Of a DNA stretch of 64,000 nt, positions 38,621-52,167 are shown one piece after another. Each line of letters opens with the position of its first letter. The stretch's first letter is position 1. Source of the DNA: Chamaelirium japonicum (taxonomy: Eukaryota; Streptophyta; Magnoliopsida; Liliales; Melanthiaceae); NCBI GenBank assembly GCA_947650365.1, contig OX393549.1, positions 13,255,073-13,319,072 on the forward strand, given 5' to 3'. The notes under the pieces were generated by a model that was not told the origin of the DNA, did no database searches, and saw only the letters and a program-made list of their open reading frames with translations. A program made the translations under genes and the position numbers.

Positions 38621-41600
38621 GTTATGATTATCGGGTAGGAGCCTTGAGAAAGTGGGAGCAGTTTGGCTCGCAAAATATAGGGATTCTAGTAGAGATCCCA
38701 AAAATAATGAGGCAATGGCGAGGCTCATATAAGGTATTTTTGGGATAAATGCTCGATTATATATAATTTTCTTAAGGTTAACGAGTGGTGGTTCAAAAAT
38801 AATATGGAGCTATTTTGGCTCCATAAATATACAGAGTCTAGTAGCAATCCTAAAAATAGAGAACATATTACAAAGCGCTTAGAGGGTGTTTTAGGGAGGA
38901 GTGCTCGATTGTATATAATTTACTTTAGGTTATCGGGTGGGCGTTTAAAAAACTATGGAGCGGTTTTGCCTACCTAAATATAGGTAGTCTAATAGCAATG
39001 CAAAAAATAGAAAGACATATTGCGAATCTCTTATAGGATGATTTAGGGAGGAGTGCTTGATTTATATATAATTTACTTATAATTTTAGGGTGTTTTTGGG
39101 AGGCAATGGCGAGGCTCTTAGAGGGTGTTTTTGGGAGGAATACTTGATTATATATAATTTACTTAAGGTTATCGGGTGGGGGTTCAAAAAAAATATGGAG
39201 CAGTTTTGACTCCATAAATATAGGGATACTAGTAGCAATCCTAAAAATAGAGAGCATATTGCGAGGCACTTTGAAGTAGTTTTAGAGAGGTGTGCTCGAT
39301 TGTATATAATTCACATAAGGTTGTCCGGTAGGGGTTCAAAAAAAAATAGAGCGGTTTTGGCTCCCTAAATATAGGGTGTCTAGTAGCAATCCCAAAAATA
39401 GAGAGCATATTGCGAGGCTCTTAGAGGGTATTTTAAGGAGGAGTGCTCGATTGTATATAATTTACTTAAGGTTATCGGGTGGGAGTTCAAAAAAAATATA
39501 GAGCGGGTTTGCTTCCCTAAATATAAAGAGTTTAGTGGCAATCACAAGAATAGAGAGCATATTGCGAGGCTATTAGATGGTGTTTTTGGGAGGAATGATT
39601 GATTGTATATAATTTACTTAAGGTTATCGGGTGGGGGTTCAAATAAAATATGGAGTAGTTTTGGTTCCATAAATATAGGGATTCTAGAAGCAATCCCAAA
39701 AATAGAGAGCATATTGTGAAGCTCTTAGAGGGTGTTTTCGGGAGGAGTACTCGATTGTATATAATTTACTTAAGGTTGTCAGGTCAGGGTTTAAAAAAAA
39801 TATAGAGCAATTTTGGCTCCCTAAATATAGGGAGTCTAGTAGCAATCCCAAAAATAGAGAGGCATATTGTGGGGCACTTAAAGGGTGTTTTAGGGAGGAG
39901 TTCTTGATTTATATTTATAATTTACTTATGATTTTAGGGTGTTTTTGGGAGGCAATAGCGAGGCTCATAAAGGGTGTTTTTGGGAGAAAAAACTCGATTG
40001 TGTATAATTTACATAAAGTTGTCGGATGGGGGTTCAAAAAAATATATAGAGCGGTTTTGGCTCCCTAAACATAGGGAGTCTAGTAGCAATCTCAAAAATA
40101 AAGAGCATATTGTGAGGCTCTTACAAAGTGTTTTAGGGAGGAGTGCTCAATTGTATATAATTTAGTTATGATTATCGGGTGGGAGCCTTGAAAAATTAGG
40201 AGCGGTTTGGCTCCCTAAATATAGAGAGTCTAGTAGTGATCCCAAAAATAAGGAGGCTATGGCGAGGCTCATATAGGGTGATTTTGGGATGAATGCTCAA
40301 TTGTATATAATTTGTTTAAGGTTAACGGGTGAGGGTTCAAAAATAATATGGAGCAGTTTTGGCTCCCTAAATATACAGAGTCTAGTAGCTATCCCAAAAA
40401 TAGAGAACATTTTGCAAAGCGCTTAGAGGATGTTTTAGGGAGGAGTGCTCGATTGTATATAATTTACTTAAAGTTGTCGGGTAGGCATTCACAAAAAATA
40501 TGGAGCAATTTTGGCTACCTAAATATAGGGAGTATAGTAGCAATGCCAAAAATAGAACGGCATATTGCGAGGCTCTTAAAGGGTGATTTAGGGAGGAATG
40601 CCCGATTGTGTATAATTTACTTAAGGTTGTCGGGTGGGGGTTCAAACAAAATATGGAGCGGTTTTGGTGCCCTATCTATAGGGAGTCTAGTAGCTATCCT
40701 AAAATATAGAGAGCATATTGTGAAGCTCTTAGAAGGTATTTTAGGGAGGATTGCTCGATTGTATATAATTTACTTCAGGTTGTCGGGTAGGGGTTGAAAA
40801 AAAATATAGAGCGGTTTTGGCCCCTTAAATATAGGGAGTCTAGTCGCAATCCTAAAAGTAGAGAGGTATATTACGAGGCTCTTAGAGGGTGTTTTATGGA
40901 GGAGTGCTTCATTTATATATAATTTACTTATGATTTTTGGGTGCTTTTGGGAGGCAATGGTGAGGCACTTAGAGGGTGTTTTTGGGAGGAATGCTCGATA
41001 GTATATAATTTACTTAAGGTTAACGGTGGGGGTTCAAAAAAAATATGGAGCGATTTTGCCTCTATAAATATAGGGAGTGTAGTAGCAATCCTAAAAATAG
41101 AGAGCATATTACGAAGCTCTTAGAGGGTGTTTTCGGAAGGAATGCTCAATTGTATATAATTTACTTAAGGTTATCGGGTGGGCATTTAAAAAAAATATAG
41201 AGCGGTTTTGGCTTCCTAAATATAGGGAGTCTAGTAGTAATCAATAAAATAGAAAGGCATATTGTGATGCTCTTATAGGGTGTTGTAGGGATGAGTGCTT
41301 GATATATATATAATTTACTTATGATTTTAGGGTGTTTTTGGGAGGTAATTGTGAGGCTCTTAGTGCGTGTTTTGGGATGAATGCTCGATTGTATATAATT
41401 TACTTAAAGTTGTCGGGTAAGGGTTCAAAAAAAATATAGAGCAGTTTTGGCTCCCTAAATATAGTGAATCTAGTAGCAATCCCAAAAAAAGAGAGAACAT
41501 AGCAAGGCTCTTAGAGGGTGTTTTAGGGAAGAGTGCTCGATTGTATGTAATTCACTTAAGGTTGTCAGGTGGGGGTTCAAAAAAAATATAGAGCAGTTTT

Positions 41601-43250
41601 GGGTCCCTAAATATAGGGAGTCTAGTAGGAATCCCAAAGATAGAGAGCATATTATGAGGCTCTTACCAAGTGTTTTAGAGAGGAGTGCTCGATTGTATAT
41701 AATTTAGTTATGATTATCGAGTGGGAGCCTTAAGAAATTGGGAGCAGTTTTGCTCCCTAAATATAGGGAGTCTAGTAGTGATCCCAAAAATAAAGAGGCA
41801 ATGGCGATACTCATATAGGATATTTTTGGGATGAATGCTCGATTGTATATAATTTACGTAAGGTTAACAGGTGGGGGTTCAAAAATAATATGGAGTTATT
41901 TTGGCTCCCTAAATATTTAAAGTCTAGTAGCAATCCCAAAAATAGAGAACATTTTGCAAAGTGCTTAGAGTGTGTTTTAGGGAGGAGTGCTCGATTGTAT
42001 ATAATTTACTTAAGGTTGTCGAGTGGGTATTCAAAAAAAATATGGAGCAATTTTGGCTACCTAAATATAGAGAGTCTAGTAGCAATGCCAAAAATAGAAA
42101 GGCATATTGCGAGGCTCTTGGAGGGTGTTTTAGGAAGGAGTGCTTGATTTATATATAATTTACTTATAATTTTAGGGTGTTTTTGGGAGGCAATAGCGAG
42201 GCTCTTAGAGGGTGTTTTTGGGAGAAATGCTTGATTGTACATAATTTACTTAAGGTTATTGGGTGGGGGTTCAAAAAAAGTATGAAACGGTTTTGGCTCC
42301 GTAAATATCGGGAGTCTAGTAGCAATCCTTAAAATAGAGAGCATATTGCGAGGCTCTTAGAATTTTTTTTAGAGAGGTGTGCTCGATTGTTTATAATTTA
42401 CTTAAGGTTTCTGGTGGGGGTTTAAAAAAAATATGGAGCAGTTTTGGCTCCCTAAATATAGGGTGTCTAGTAGTAATCCCAAAAATAGAGAGCATATTGC
42501 GAGGCTCTGAGACGGTATTTTAGGGAGGAGTATTCGATTGTATATAATTTTCTTAAGGTTGTACGGTGGGGGTTCAAAAAAAATATAGAGCGATTTTACC
42601 TCCCTAAATATAGGGAGTCTAGTAGTAATCCCAAGAATAGAGACCATATTACGAGGCTATTAGATGGTGTTTATGGGAGGAATGATCGATTGTATATAAT
42701 TTACTTAAGGTTATCGGGTGGGGGTTCAAAAAAAATATGGATCGGTTTTGGCTCCCTAAATATAGGGAGTCTAGAAGCAATCCTAAAAATAGAGAGCATA
42801 TTGTGAGGCTCTTAGAGGGTGTTTTAGGGAGAAGTGCTTGATTGTATATAATTTACTTAAGGTTGCCTGTAGGGTTCAAAAAAAATATGGAGCAATTTTG
42901 GCTCCCTAAATATAGGGAGTCTAGTAGCAATCCCAAAAATAGAGAGGTATATTGCGAGGCACTTAGAGGATATTTTAGAAAGGAGTGATTGATTTATATA
43001 TATAATTTACTTATAATTTTAGGGTATTTTTTGGAGGCAATGGCGAGGCTTATAAAGGGTGTTTTTGGAAGGAATGCACAATTGTGTATAATTTACTTAA
43101 GGTTGTCGTGTAGGGATTCAAACAAAATATATAGCGATTTTGGCTCTCTAAATATAGGGAGTCTAGTAGCAATCCTAAAAAATATAGATCATATTGTGAG
43201 GCTCTTAGAGTGTGTTTTAGGGAGGAGTGCTCGATTGTATATAATTTACT
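38621..43250 (+). repeat. About 1.54-kb higher-order repeat, three successive copies
   Basis: C units at 38621, 40165 and 41707 are 1544 and 1542 bp apart, and each is followed by the same private variants: TTAACG/TTAACAG in the next unit start, TTCAAAAATAATATGGAG instead of the A8 tract, and GAACAT...CAAAGCGCTTAGAG or CAAAGTGCTTAGAG. Segments of the first and third copies also match at a 3087-bp offset, for example GGGTGTC at 39374 and 42461. The units upstream of each C share CTTACAAAGT or CTTACCAAGT. The right limit is approximate because the pattern merges with a second duplication. Confidence 0.85.
40600..41690 (+). repeat. Source segment of a 2.476-kb-offset duplication
   Basis: Matches 43076-44180 in unit order and private variants: TACTTCAGGTTGTCGGGTAG with GGTTGAAAAAA (CTTCAGG at 40773 and 43249), TTTTTGGGTGCTTTTGG in the S unit at 40927 (43402 in the copy), TTTTGCCTC, GTGTTTTCGGAAGGAATGC, AATCAATAAAATAGAAAGG and CCCAAAAAAAGAGA. 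The offset is 2475-2476 bp until the (TA)n expansion near 43.78 kb. Confidence 0.85.
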
Positions 43251-43775
43251 TCAGGTTGTCGGGTAGGGGTTGAAAAAACATATGGAGCAGTTTTGGCTCC
43301 TTAAATATAGGAAGTCTAGTAGCAATCCTAAAAATAGAGAGGCATATTGCAGGCTCTTAGAGGCTGTTTTAGGAAGGAGTGCTTGATTTATATATAATTT
43401 ACTTATGATTTTTGGGTACTTTTGGAAGGCAATGGTGAGGCACTTAGTGGGATTTTTTGGGAGGAATGCTCGATTGTATATAATTTACTTAAGGTTGAAG
43501 GGTGGGGGTCCAAAAAAAATATGGAGCGATTTTGCCTCCATAAATATAGAGATTCTAGTAGTAATCCCAAAAATAGATAGCATATTACGAGGCTCTTAAA
43601 GGGTGTTTTCGGAAGGAATGCTCGATTTCATATAGTTTACTTAAGGTTGTCGGGTGGGCGTTCAAAAACAATATGGAGCGGTTTTGTCTACCTAAATATA
43701 GGGAGTCTAGTAGCAATCAATAAAATAGAAAGGCATATTGCGAGGCTCTTATAGAGTATTTTAGGGAGGAGTGCT

Positions 43776-43777
<2 letters not shown>

Positions 43778-43840
<63 letters not shown>
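43778..43840 (+). repeat. (AT)n microsatellite, 63 bp, embedded in a B unit
   Basis: An uninterrupted AT/TA run directly follows GGGAGGAGTGCTTG and is followed by CTGAAAGGCATATTTACTTA, after which an S unit starts at 43857. The duplicate at about 41301 reads GATATATATATAATTTACTT where the B consensus has GATTTATATATAA, so the run grew from a T-to-A change in the natural TATATA of the unit. The apparent peptide of alternating I and Y across it is a translation artefact. Confidence 0.95.
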
Positions 43841-43841
<1 letters not shown>

Positions 43842-46800
43842 TGAAAGGCATATTTACTTATAATTTTAGGGTGTTTTTGGGAGGTAATTGCAAGGCTCTT
43901 ATAAGGTGTTTTTGGGATGAATGCTCGATTGTATGTAATTTACTTAAAGTTATCGGGTAAGGGTTCAAAAAAAATATAAAGCGGTTTTGACTCCCTAAAT
44001 ATAGGGATTCTAGTAGCAATCCCAAAAAAAGAGAAAATATTTTAAGACTCTTAGAGGGTATTTTAGGGAGGAGTACTCGATTGTATATAATTCACTTGAG
44101 GTTGTCGGCTGGGGGTTCAAAATAAATAAAGAGCAGTTTTGAGTCCCTAAATATAGGGAGTCTAGTAGCAATCCCAAAAATAGAGAGCATATTACGAGGC
44201 TCATAAATGTTATTTTAGGGAGGAGTGCTCGATTGTATATAATTTACTTATGGTTATCGGGTGGAGGTTCAAAAAAAATATGGCGCAGTTTTGGCTCCCT
44301 AAATATAGAGAGTCTAGTCGCAATCCCAAAAATAGAGATCATATTGCGAGGTTATTAGAGGTTATTTTTGGGAGGAATGCTCGATTGTATATAATTTACT
44401 TAAGGTTGTCGGGTGGGGGCTCAAAAACAATATGGAGAGGTTTTAGCTCCCTAAATATAAAGTGACTAGTAGTAATCCCAAAAATAGAGAGGTATATTGT
44501 GAGGCTCTTAAAAGGTATTTTAGAAAGGAGTGCTTGATTTATATATAATTTACTTATGATTTTAGGGTATTTTTAGGAGGCAATGGCGAGGATTAGAGGG
44601 TGTTTTTGGACGGAATACTCAATTATATATAGAAAGTCTAGTAGCAATCCCAAAAATAGAGAGCATATTGCGAGGCTCTTAGAGAGTGCTTTAGGGATGA
44701 GTGCTCGATTGTATAGAATTTAGTTTTGATTATCGGCTGGGAGCCTTGAGAAATTGAGAGCGATTTTGGCTCCCAAAATATAGGAAGTCTAGTAGCAAAC
44801 CCAAAAATAAGGAGGCAATGGCGAGGCTCTAATAGGGTATTTTTGGGAGGAATGCTCGATTGTATATAATTTACTTAAGGTTGATGGTTAGGGGTTTAAA
44901 AAAATATAAAGCAATATTGGCTCCCTAAATATAGAGAGTCTAGTAGCAATCCCAAAAATAGATAGCATATTGGAAGGCTCTTAGAGGGTGTTTTTATTGA
45001 GGAGTGCTCAATTATATATAATTTGATTAATGTTCTCGGGTGGGCATTCAAAAAAAATATAGAGAGGTTTTTGTTCCCTAAATAGTGGGAGTCTAGTAGC
45101 AATCCCAAAAATAGAGAAGCATATTGCGAGACTCTTAGAGGGTGTTTTTTGGAGGAATGCTCGATTGTATATAATTTACTTAAGGTTGTTGGGTGGAAGT
45201 TCAAAAAAAATAAAGAGCAGTTTTGGCTCCCTAAATATAAGGAGTCTAGTAGTAATTCCAAAAATAGAAAGCATATTACGAGGCTATTAAAGGGCGTTTT
45301 TGGAAGAAATGCTCGAATGTATATAATTTACTTAAGGTTATCGGGTAGGGGTTTAATAGAAATATGGAGAGATTTTGCATTAGCACTCTAGATATAGAAA
45401 GTGTAGTTGCAATCCCAAAAATAGAGATCATATTACGAGTATCTTAGAGGGTGTTTTAATGAGGAGTGCTCGATTGTATATAATTTACTTAAGGTTGTCG
45501 GGTGGGGGTTCGGAAAAAATATTGAGCTATTTTGGCTCCTTAAATATAGGGAGTCTAGTAGTAAGCCCAAAAATAGAGAGGCATGTTGTGAGGCTCTTAG
45601 AGGGTTTTTAGTAAGGAGTGATTGATTTATATATAATTTACTTATGATTTTAGTGTGTTTTTACGAGGCAATGGTGAGGCTCTTAGGGGTTGTTTTTGGG
45701 AGGAATATTTAATTGTGTATAATTTACTTAAGGTTATTGGGTGGGGGTTCAAAAAAAATATACAGCAGTTTTGGCTCCATAAATATAGAGAGTCTAGTAG
45801 CAATCTCAAAAAATAGGGAGCATATTGCGAGGCTCTTAGAGGGTGTTTTGAGGAGGAGTGCTCGATTGTATATAATTTACTTAAAGTTATCGGGGGGGTT
45901 TCAAAACATTTATGGAGCAGTTTTGGCACCTTAAATATAGGTAGTCTAGTAGCAATCCCAAAAATAGAGAGGCATATTGCGAGGCTATTATAGGGTATTT
46001 TAGAGAGGAGTGCTTTATTTATAAATAATTTACTTATAATTTTAGGGTGTTTATGGGAGGCAATGGTGAGGCTCTCAGAGGGTGTTTTTGGGAGGAATGC
46101 TCGATTGTATATAATTTACTTAAGGTTGACAGGAAGGGGTTCAAATAAATTATGGAGCAGTTTTAGCTCCATAAATATATGGAGTCTATTAGCAATCCCA
46201 AAAATAGAGAGCATATTGCGAGACTCTTAGAGGCTATTTTAGGGAGGACTGCTCGATTGTATATAATTTACTTAAGGTTGTCGGGTAGGCATTCAAATTA
46301 AATATGGATTAGTTTTGGCCACCTAAATATAGGGAGTCTAGTAGCAATCCCAAAAATAGAAAGGCATATTGCGAGGCTCTTAGAGGGTATTTTAGGGAGG
46401 AGTGCTTTATTTGTATATAATTTACTTATGATTTTAGGGTATGTTTGTAAGGAAATAACAAGGCACTTAGAGGGTCTTTTGGGAGGAATGCTCGATTATA
46501 TTTAATTTACTTAAGATTGTAGGGTGGGGGGTCAAAAAAAATATGGGGCGGTTTTGGCTCCCTAAATATAGGGAGTCTAGTAGTAATCCCAAAAATAGAG
46601 AGCATATTGCGAGGCTCTTAGAGGGTGTTTTAGGGAGGAGTGCATGATTGTATATAATTTACTTAAAGTTGTTGGGTGGGGGTTCAAAAAAAATATAAAG
46701 CTATTTTGGCTCCTTAAATATATAGATTCTAGTAGCAATCCCAAAAATAGAGAGCATATTACGAGTCTCTTATAAGGTATTTTAGGGAGGAGTGATCGAT

Positions 46801-48339
46801 TGTATATAATTTACTTAAGGTTGTCGGGTGGGGGTTCAAAAATAATATAGAGCAGTTTTGGATCCCTAAATATAGGGAGTCTAGTAGCAATCCCAAAAAT
46901 AGAAAACATATTGCGAGGCTATTAGAGGGTGTAGTTTGGAGAAATGCTCGATTGTATATAATTTACTTAAGGTTATCGGGTGGGGGTTTAAAAAAAATAT
47001 GAAGTGGTTTTGGCTCCCAAAATATAGCGAGTCTAGTAGCAATCATAAAAATAGAGAGGCATATTGCGAGGCTCTTAGAGGGTGTTTTAGGGAGGAGTAC
47101 TTGATTTATATATAATTTACTTATAATTTTAAGGTATTTTTGCGAGGCAATGGCGAGGCTTTTAGAGGGTGTTTTTGGGAGGAATGCTCAATTGTATATA
47201 ATTTACTTAAGGTTATCAGGTAGGGGTTCAAAAAAAATATGGAGCAGTTTTGGCTCCCTAAATATATGGAGTCTAGTAGCAAACCCAAAAATAGAGAGCA
47301 TATTGTGAGGCTCTTAGAAAGTGTTTTAAAGAGGAGTGCTCGATTGTATATAATTTAGTTATGATTATCGGGTAGGAGCCTTGAGAAATTAGGAGTGATT
47401 TTGGCTCCCCAAATATAGGGAGTCTAGTAGCGATACCAAAATTTAAGGAGGCAATGGCGAGGATCTTATTAGGTGTTTTTTGAAGGAATACTCATTTGTA
47501 TGTAATTTACTTAAAGTTAATAGGTTAGGCTTCAAAAAAATTATGGAGCGATTTTGGCTCCTTAAATATAGGAAGTCTACTAGCAATCCCAAAAATAGAG
47601 AGAATATTATGAGGCTCTTAGAGGGTATTTAAGGTGGAGTGCTCAATTGTATGTAATTTACTTAAGGTTGTCGGGTGGGCATTCAAAAAAATATGAAGCG
47701 ATTTTGGCTACCTAAATATAGGGAGTCTAGTATCAATCCCAAAAATATAATGGCATATTGTGAGGTTCTTAGAGGGTGTTTTTAGATGGAGTGTTTTATT
47801 TATTTATAATTTTAGGGTATTTTTGGAGGCAATGACGAGGCTCTTAGAGGGTGTTTTTGGAAGGAATACTCGATTGTATATAATTTATTTAAGGTTGTCT
47901 AGTGGGGGTTCAAAAAAAATATAGAGTAGTTTTGGCTCCATAAATATAGGGAGTCTAGCAGCAATCCTAAAAATAGAGAGCATATTGTGAGACTCTTAGA
48001 GGGTACTTTAGGGAGGAGTGCTCGATTGTATATAATTCACTTAAGGTTGTCAGGGGTTAAAAAAAAATATAGAGTGATTTGGGCTCTCTAAATATAGGGA
48101 GTCTTGTAGCAATCCCAAAAATAGAGTGCATATTAAGAGGCTGTTAGAGGGTATTTTAGGGAGGAGAGCTCGATTGTATATAATTTACTTAAGGTTGTCG
48201 AATAAGGGTTCAAAAAAATATGGAGCGGTTTTGGCTCCCTAAATTTAGAGAGTCTAGTAGAAATCCCAAAAATAGAGAGCATATTACGAGGCTCTTAGAG
48301 GATATTTTAGAGAGTAGTGTTTGATTTATATATAATTTA

Positions 48340-50299
48340 TTTATGATTTTAGGGTGTTTTTGGGAGGTAATGGCGAGGCACTTAGTGGGTGTTTTTGGAA
48401 GGTATGCTCGATTGTGTATAATTTATTTAAGGTTATCGGGTGGGGGTTCAAATAAAATATAGAGCGGTTTTGGCTCCCTAAATATAGGGAGTCTAGTAGC
48501 AATCCCAAAAAATAGAAATCATATTGCGAGGCTCTTAGAGGGTCTTTTAGGGAGAAGTGCTCGATTGTATATAATTTACTTAAGGTTGTCGGGTGGGGGT
48601 TAAAAAAAATATAGAGCGGTTTTGGTATCTTAAGTATAGGGAGTCTAGTAGCAATCCCAAAAATAGACACATATTGCAAGGCACTTAAAGGGTGTTTTAG
48701 GGAGGAGTGTTTGATTTATATATAATTTACTTATAATTTTAGGGCGTTTTTTAGAGGCAATGGCGAGGCTCTTAGAGGGTGTTTTTGGGAGAAATGCTCG
48801 ATTGTATATAATTTACTTAAGGTTATCAGGTGGGGTTCAAAAAACAAATGGAGTGATTTTGGCTCCCTAAATATAGGGAGTCTCGTAGCAATCTCAAAAA
48901 TAAAGAGCATATTTTGAGGCTCTTAGTGGGTATTTTAGGGAGGAGTGATTGATTGTATATAATTTACTTAAGGTTGTCAGGTGGGGGTTTAAAAAAAAAT
49001 ATGGAGTGGTTTTGGCTCACTAAATATAAGAAGTCTACTAGCAATCGCAAAAATAGATAGGCATATAGGGAGGCTCTTATAGGGTATTTTAGAGAGGAGT
49101 GCTTGATTTATATATAATTTACTTACTATTTTACTATACTTTTGGGAGGAAATGGTGAGGTTCTTAGAGGGTTTTTTTTTGGAGAAATGCTCGATTATAT
49201 ATAATTTACTTAAGGTTGTCGGGTGGGGGGTTCAAACAAAATATAGAGCAATTTTGGCTCCCTAAATAGAGAAAGTCTAGTAATAATCCCAAAAATAGAT
49301 AGCACATTACGAGGCTCTTTGAAGGTGTTTTAGGGAGGAGTGCTTGAATGTATATAATTGACTTAAGGTTGTTAGGTGGGGGTTCAAAAAAGATATGGAG
49401 CGGTTTTGGCTCCCTAAATATAAAAAGTCTAGTAGCAATCCCAAAAATAGTAAGGCATATTGCGAGGCTCTTAGAGGGTGTTTTAGGGAGGAGTGCTTGA
49501 TTTATATATAATTTACTTATGATTTTAGGGTGTTTTTGGGAGTTAATGGCGAGGCTCTTAGAGGGTGCTTCTAGAAGAAATGCTCGATTGTATATAATTT
49601 ACATAACATTATCGGGTGGGGATTTAAAAAAAATATGCAGCGGGTTTGGCTCCCTAAATATAGGGAGTCTAGTAGCAATCCCAAAAATAGAGAGCATATT
49701 GCGAGACTCTTAGAGGGTGTTTTAGAGAGGAGTGCTCAATTGTATATAATTTATATAAGGGTGTCGGGAGGGGGTTCAAAAAAAATATGGAGTGATTTTG
49801 GCTCCCTAAATATAAAGAGTCTTATAGCAATCCCAAAAATAAAGAGGCATATTATGAGACTTTTAGAGGGTATTTTAGGGAGGAGTTCTTGATTTTTATA
49901 TAATTTACTTATACTTTTAAGGTGTTTTTAGGAGACAATGGTGAGGCACTTATATGGTATTTTTGGGAGGAATGCTCAATTGTATATAATTTACTTAAGG
50001 TTGTCGGGTAGGGATTCAAAAAAAATATGGGGCTGTTTTGGCTCCCTAAATATAGGGATTCTAGTAGCAATCCCAAAAATAAAAAGCATATTTCAAGGCT
50101 CTTAGAGGGTGTTTTAGGGAGAATTGCTCTATTGTATATAATTTACTTAAGGTTGTCGAGTGGGGGTTCAAAAAAAATATGGAGTGGTTTTGGCTCCCTA
50201 AATATAGCGAGTCTAGTAGCAATCCCAAAAATAGAGAGGCATATTACGAGGCTTTTTTAGGGTGTTTTAGGGAGGAGTGCTTGATATATATATAATTTA
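48340..50299 (+). repeat. Longest regular run of the 392-bp higher-order repeat (five units)
   Basis: S units start at 48340, 48730, 49122, 49516, 49908 and 50300: five consecutive intervals of 390, 392, 394, 392 and 392 bp, each S+A+B. Individual units differ by scattered substitutions, so this is not a very recent amplification. It ends directly at the first D-class cassette. Confidence 0.88.
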
Positions 50300-51473
50300 C
50301 TTATAATTTTAAAGTATTTTTGGGAGGCAATGGCGAGGCTCTTAGAGGGTGTTTTTGGGATGAATGCTCTATTGTATATAATTTACTTAAACTTGTCGGG
50401 TAGGGGTTCAAAAAAAATATGGAAGTTGTTGTAAGGAGTGATTTTGGCTCCCCATATATAGGTAAGCACTTAGTAAGGATCTTGGTGGGTATTTTAGGGA
50501 TGAGTGCATATTTTCTAAATTATTTACTTGTACTTATCGGGTGGGGGTCCTGAGAAATTTGGGAGCCATTTTAGTCTCCAAATATAAGGAGTTTGGTAGA
50601 AATCCCAAAATACGGAGGCATATGATAAGTCTTTTGAAGGGTGTTTAGGAGAGGAGTACTCGATTTATATATAATTTATTTTATGTTGTCAGGTTGGGGT
50701 CCTAAGAATATACGGAGCGGTTTTGGTTCCCCAATTATAGAAAGTCTGGTAAAGATTTTAAAAATAGGAAAGCACATTGCAAGTCCCTTGGAGGATGTTT
50801 TGAGGAGAATGTTTGATTTGTGTATAATTTACTTATGATTGATGGGTAGGGATCCTATGAAAATAGGGAACCACTATGACACTCCAAATATAGGGAGTCT
50901 GGTAGCTATCCTATAAATATGGATGTATATTACAAGGATCTTAGAGGGTGTTTGAGGGATGACTGCTCGATTTGTAAATTATTTTACTTACGATTGTTGG
51001 GTGGGGGTCCTGAAGTAATATACATCGATTTTGGCTACCCAAATGTAAGGAGTCTGGTAACGTTCCTAAAAGTATGGAGATATATGGTGGGGATCTTGAA
51101 GGCTATTTTGGGAAGGAGACTCCAAATATAAGGAGTCTGGTAGCGATATTAAAATAGGTTGGCATATATCGAGCCTCTTAGTAGGGTATTTTAAGGAGGA
51201 GTGCTTGATTTGTATGTAATTTACTTTTGATTATCAGGTTGGGGGTCCTAAGAAAATAGGAAAGCACGTGATGAGACTCTTGGAGGGTGTTTATGGAGGG
51301 AGTGCTTGATTTGTTTATAATTTAGTTATGATTATCGGGTTGGAGCCTTGAGAAATTGGGATCGATTTTGGCTCCCCAAATATAGGCAGTCTAGTAGCGA
51401 TCCTAAAAATAAGTAGACAATGGTGAGACTCTTAGAGGGTATTTTTGGGAGAAATACTCGATTGTATAATTTA
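50300..51473 (+). repeat. Divergent cassette 1: S - 35-bp A stub - D block - C, with a 70-bp deletion
   Basis: S unit 50300-50385, A stub 50386-50420, D block 50421-51324, C unit 51325-51473. The D block (904 bp) contains divergent units recognisable by GGGGGTCCTGAGAA, CCAAATATAAGGAGTCTGG and CTCGATTTGTATATAATTTA. It is 70 bp shorter than the other three: near 51118, GGGAAGGAG joins directly to ACTCCAAATATAAGG, removing the end of D5 and the start of D6. Confidence 0.88.
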
Positions 51474-52167
51474 CTTAAGGATGTCGGGTGGGGTTTAAAA
51501 AAAAATGGAGCGGTTTTGGCTCCCTAAATATAGAGAGTCTAGTAGCAATCCCAAAAATAGAGTGCATATTGTGAGGTTATTAGAGGGTGTTTTAGGGAGG
51601 AGTGGTCAATTGTATATAATTTACTTAAGGTTGTCGAGTGGGGGTTCAAAAAAATATAGAGCGAGTTTGTCTCCTTAAATATAGGGAGTCTAGTAACAAT
51701 CAAAAAAATAGAGAGGCATATTGCGAGGCTTTTAAAGGGTGTTTTAGGGAGGAGTGCTTGATTTATATATAATTAACTTATGATTTTAGGGTATTTTTAG
51801 GAGGCAATGGCGAGGCTCTTAGAGGTGTTTTTGGGAGGAATGCTCAATTGTATATAATTTACTTAAGGTTATCGGGTGGGGGTTCAAAAAAAATATGAAG
51901 CAGTTTTGGCTCTCTAAATATAGGGAATCTAATAGCAATCTTAAAAATAAAGAGCATATTGTGAGTCTTTTAGAAGGTGTTTTAGGGAGGAGTGCTCGAT
52001 TGTATATATATTACTTATGGTTGTTAGATGGGGGTTCAAAAAAAATATAGTGTGGTTTTGGCTCCCTAAATATAGGGAGTCTAGTAGCAATCCCAAAAAT
52101 AGATAGGCATATTGCGAGGCTCTTAAAGGGTGTTTTAGGAAAGAGTGTCGGATTTATATAAAATTTA

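Noticed and set aside
40348..40797. The longest open frame in the array (149 codons) as a possible gene.
   Set aside because: It spans three satellite units in succession and contains the same repeated peptide words as the others. Chance loss of stops in one stretch of a stop-poor repeat explains it.
43775..43960. A possible membrane-like peptide of alternating Ile and Tyr.
   Set aside because: It is a translation of the (AT)n microsatellite.
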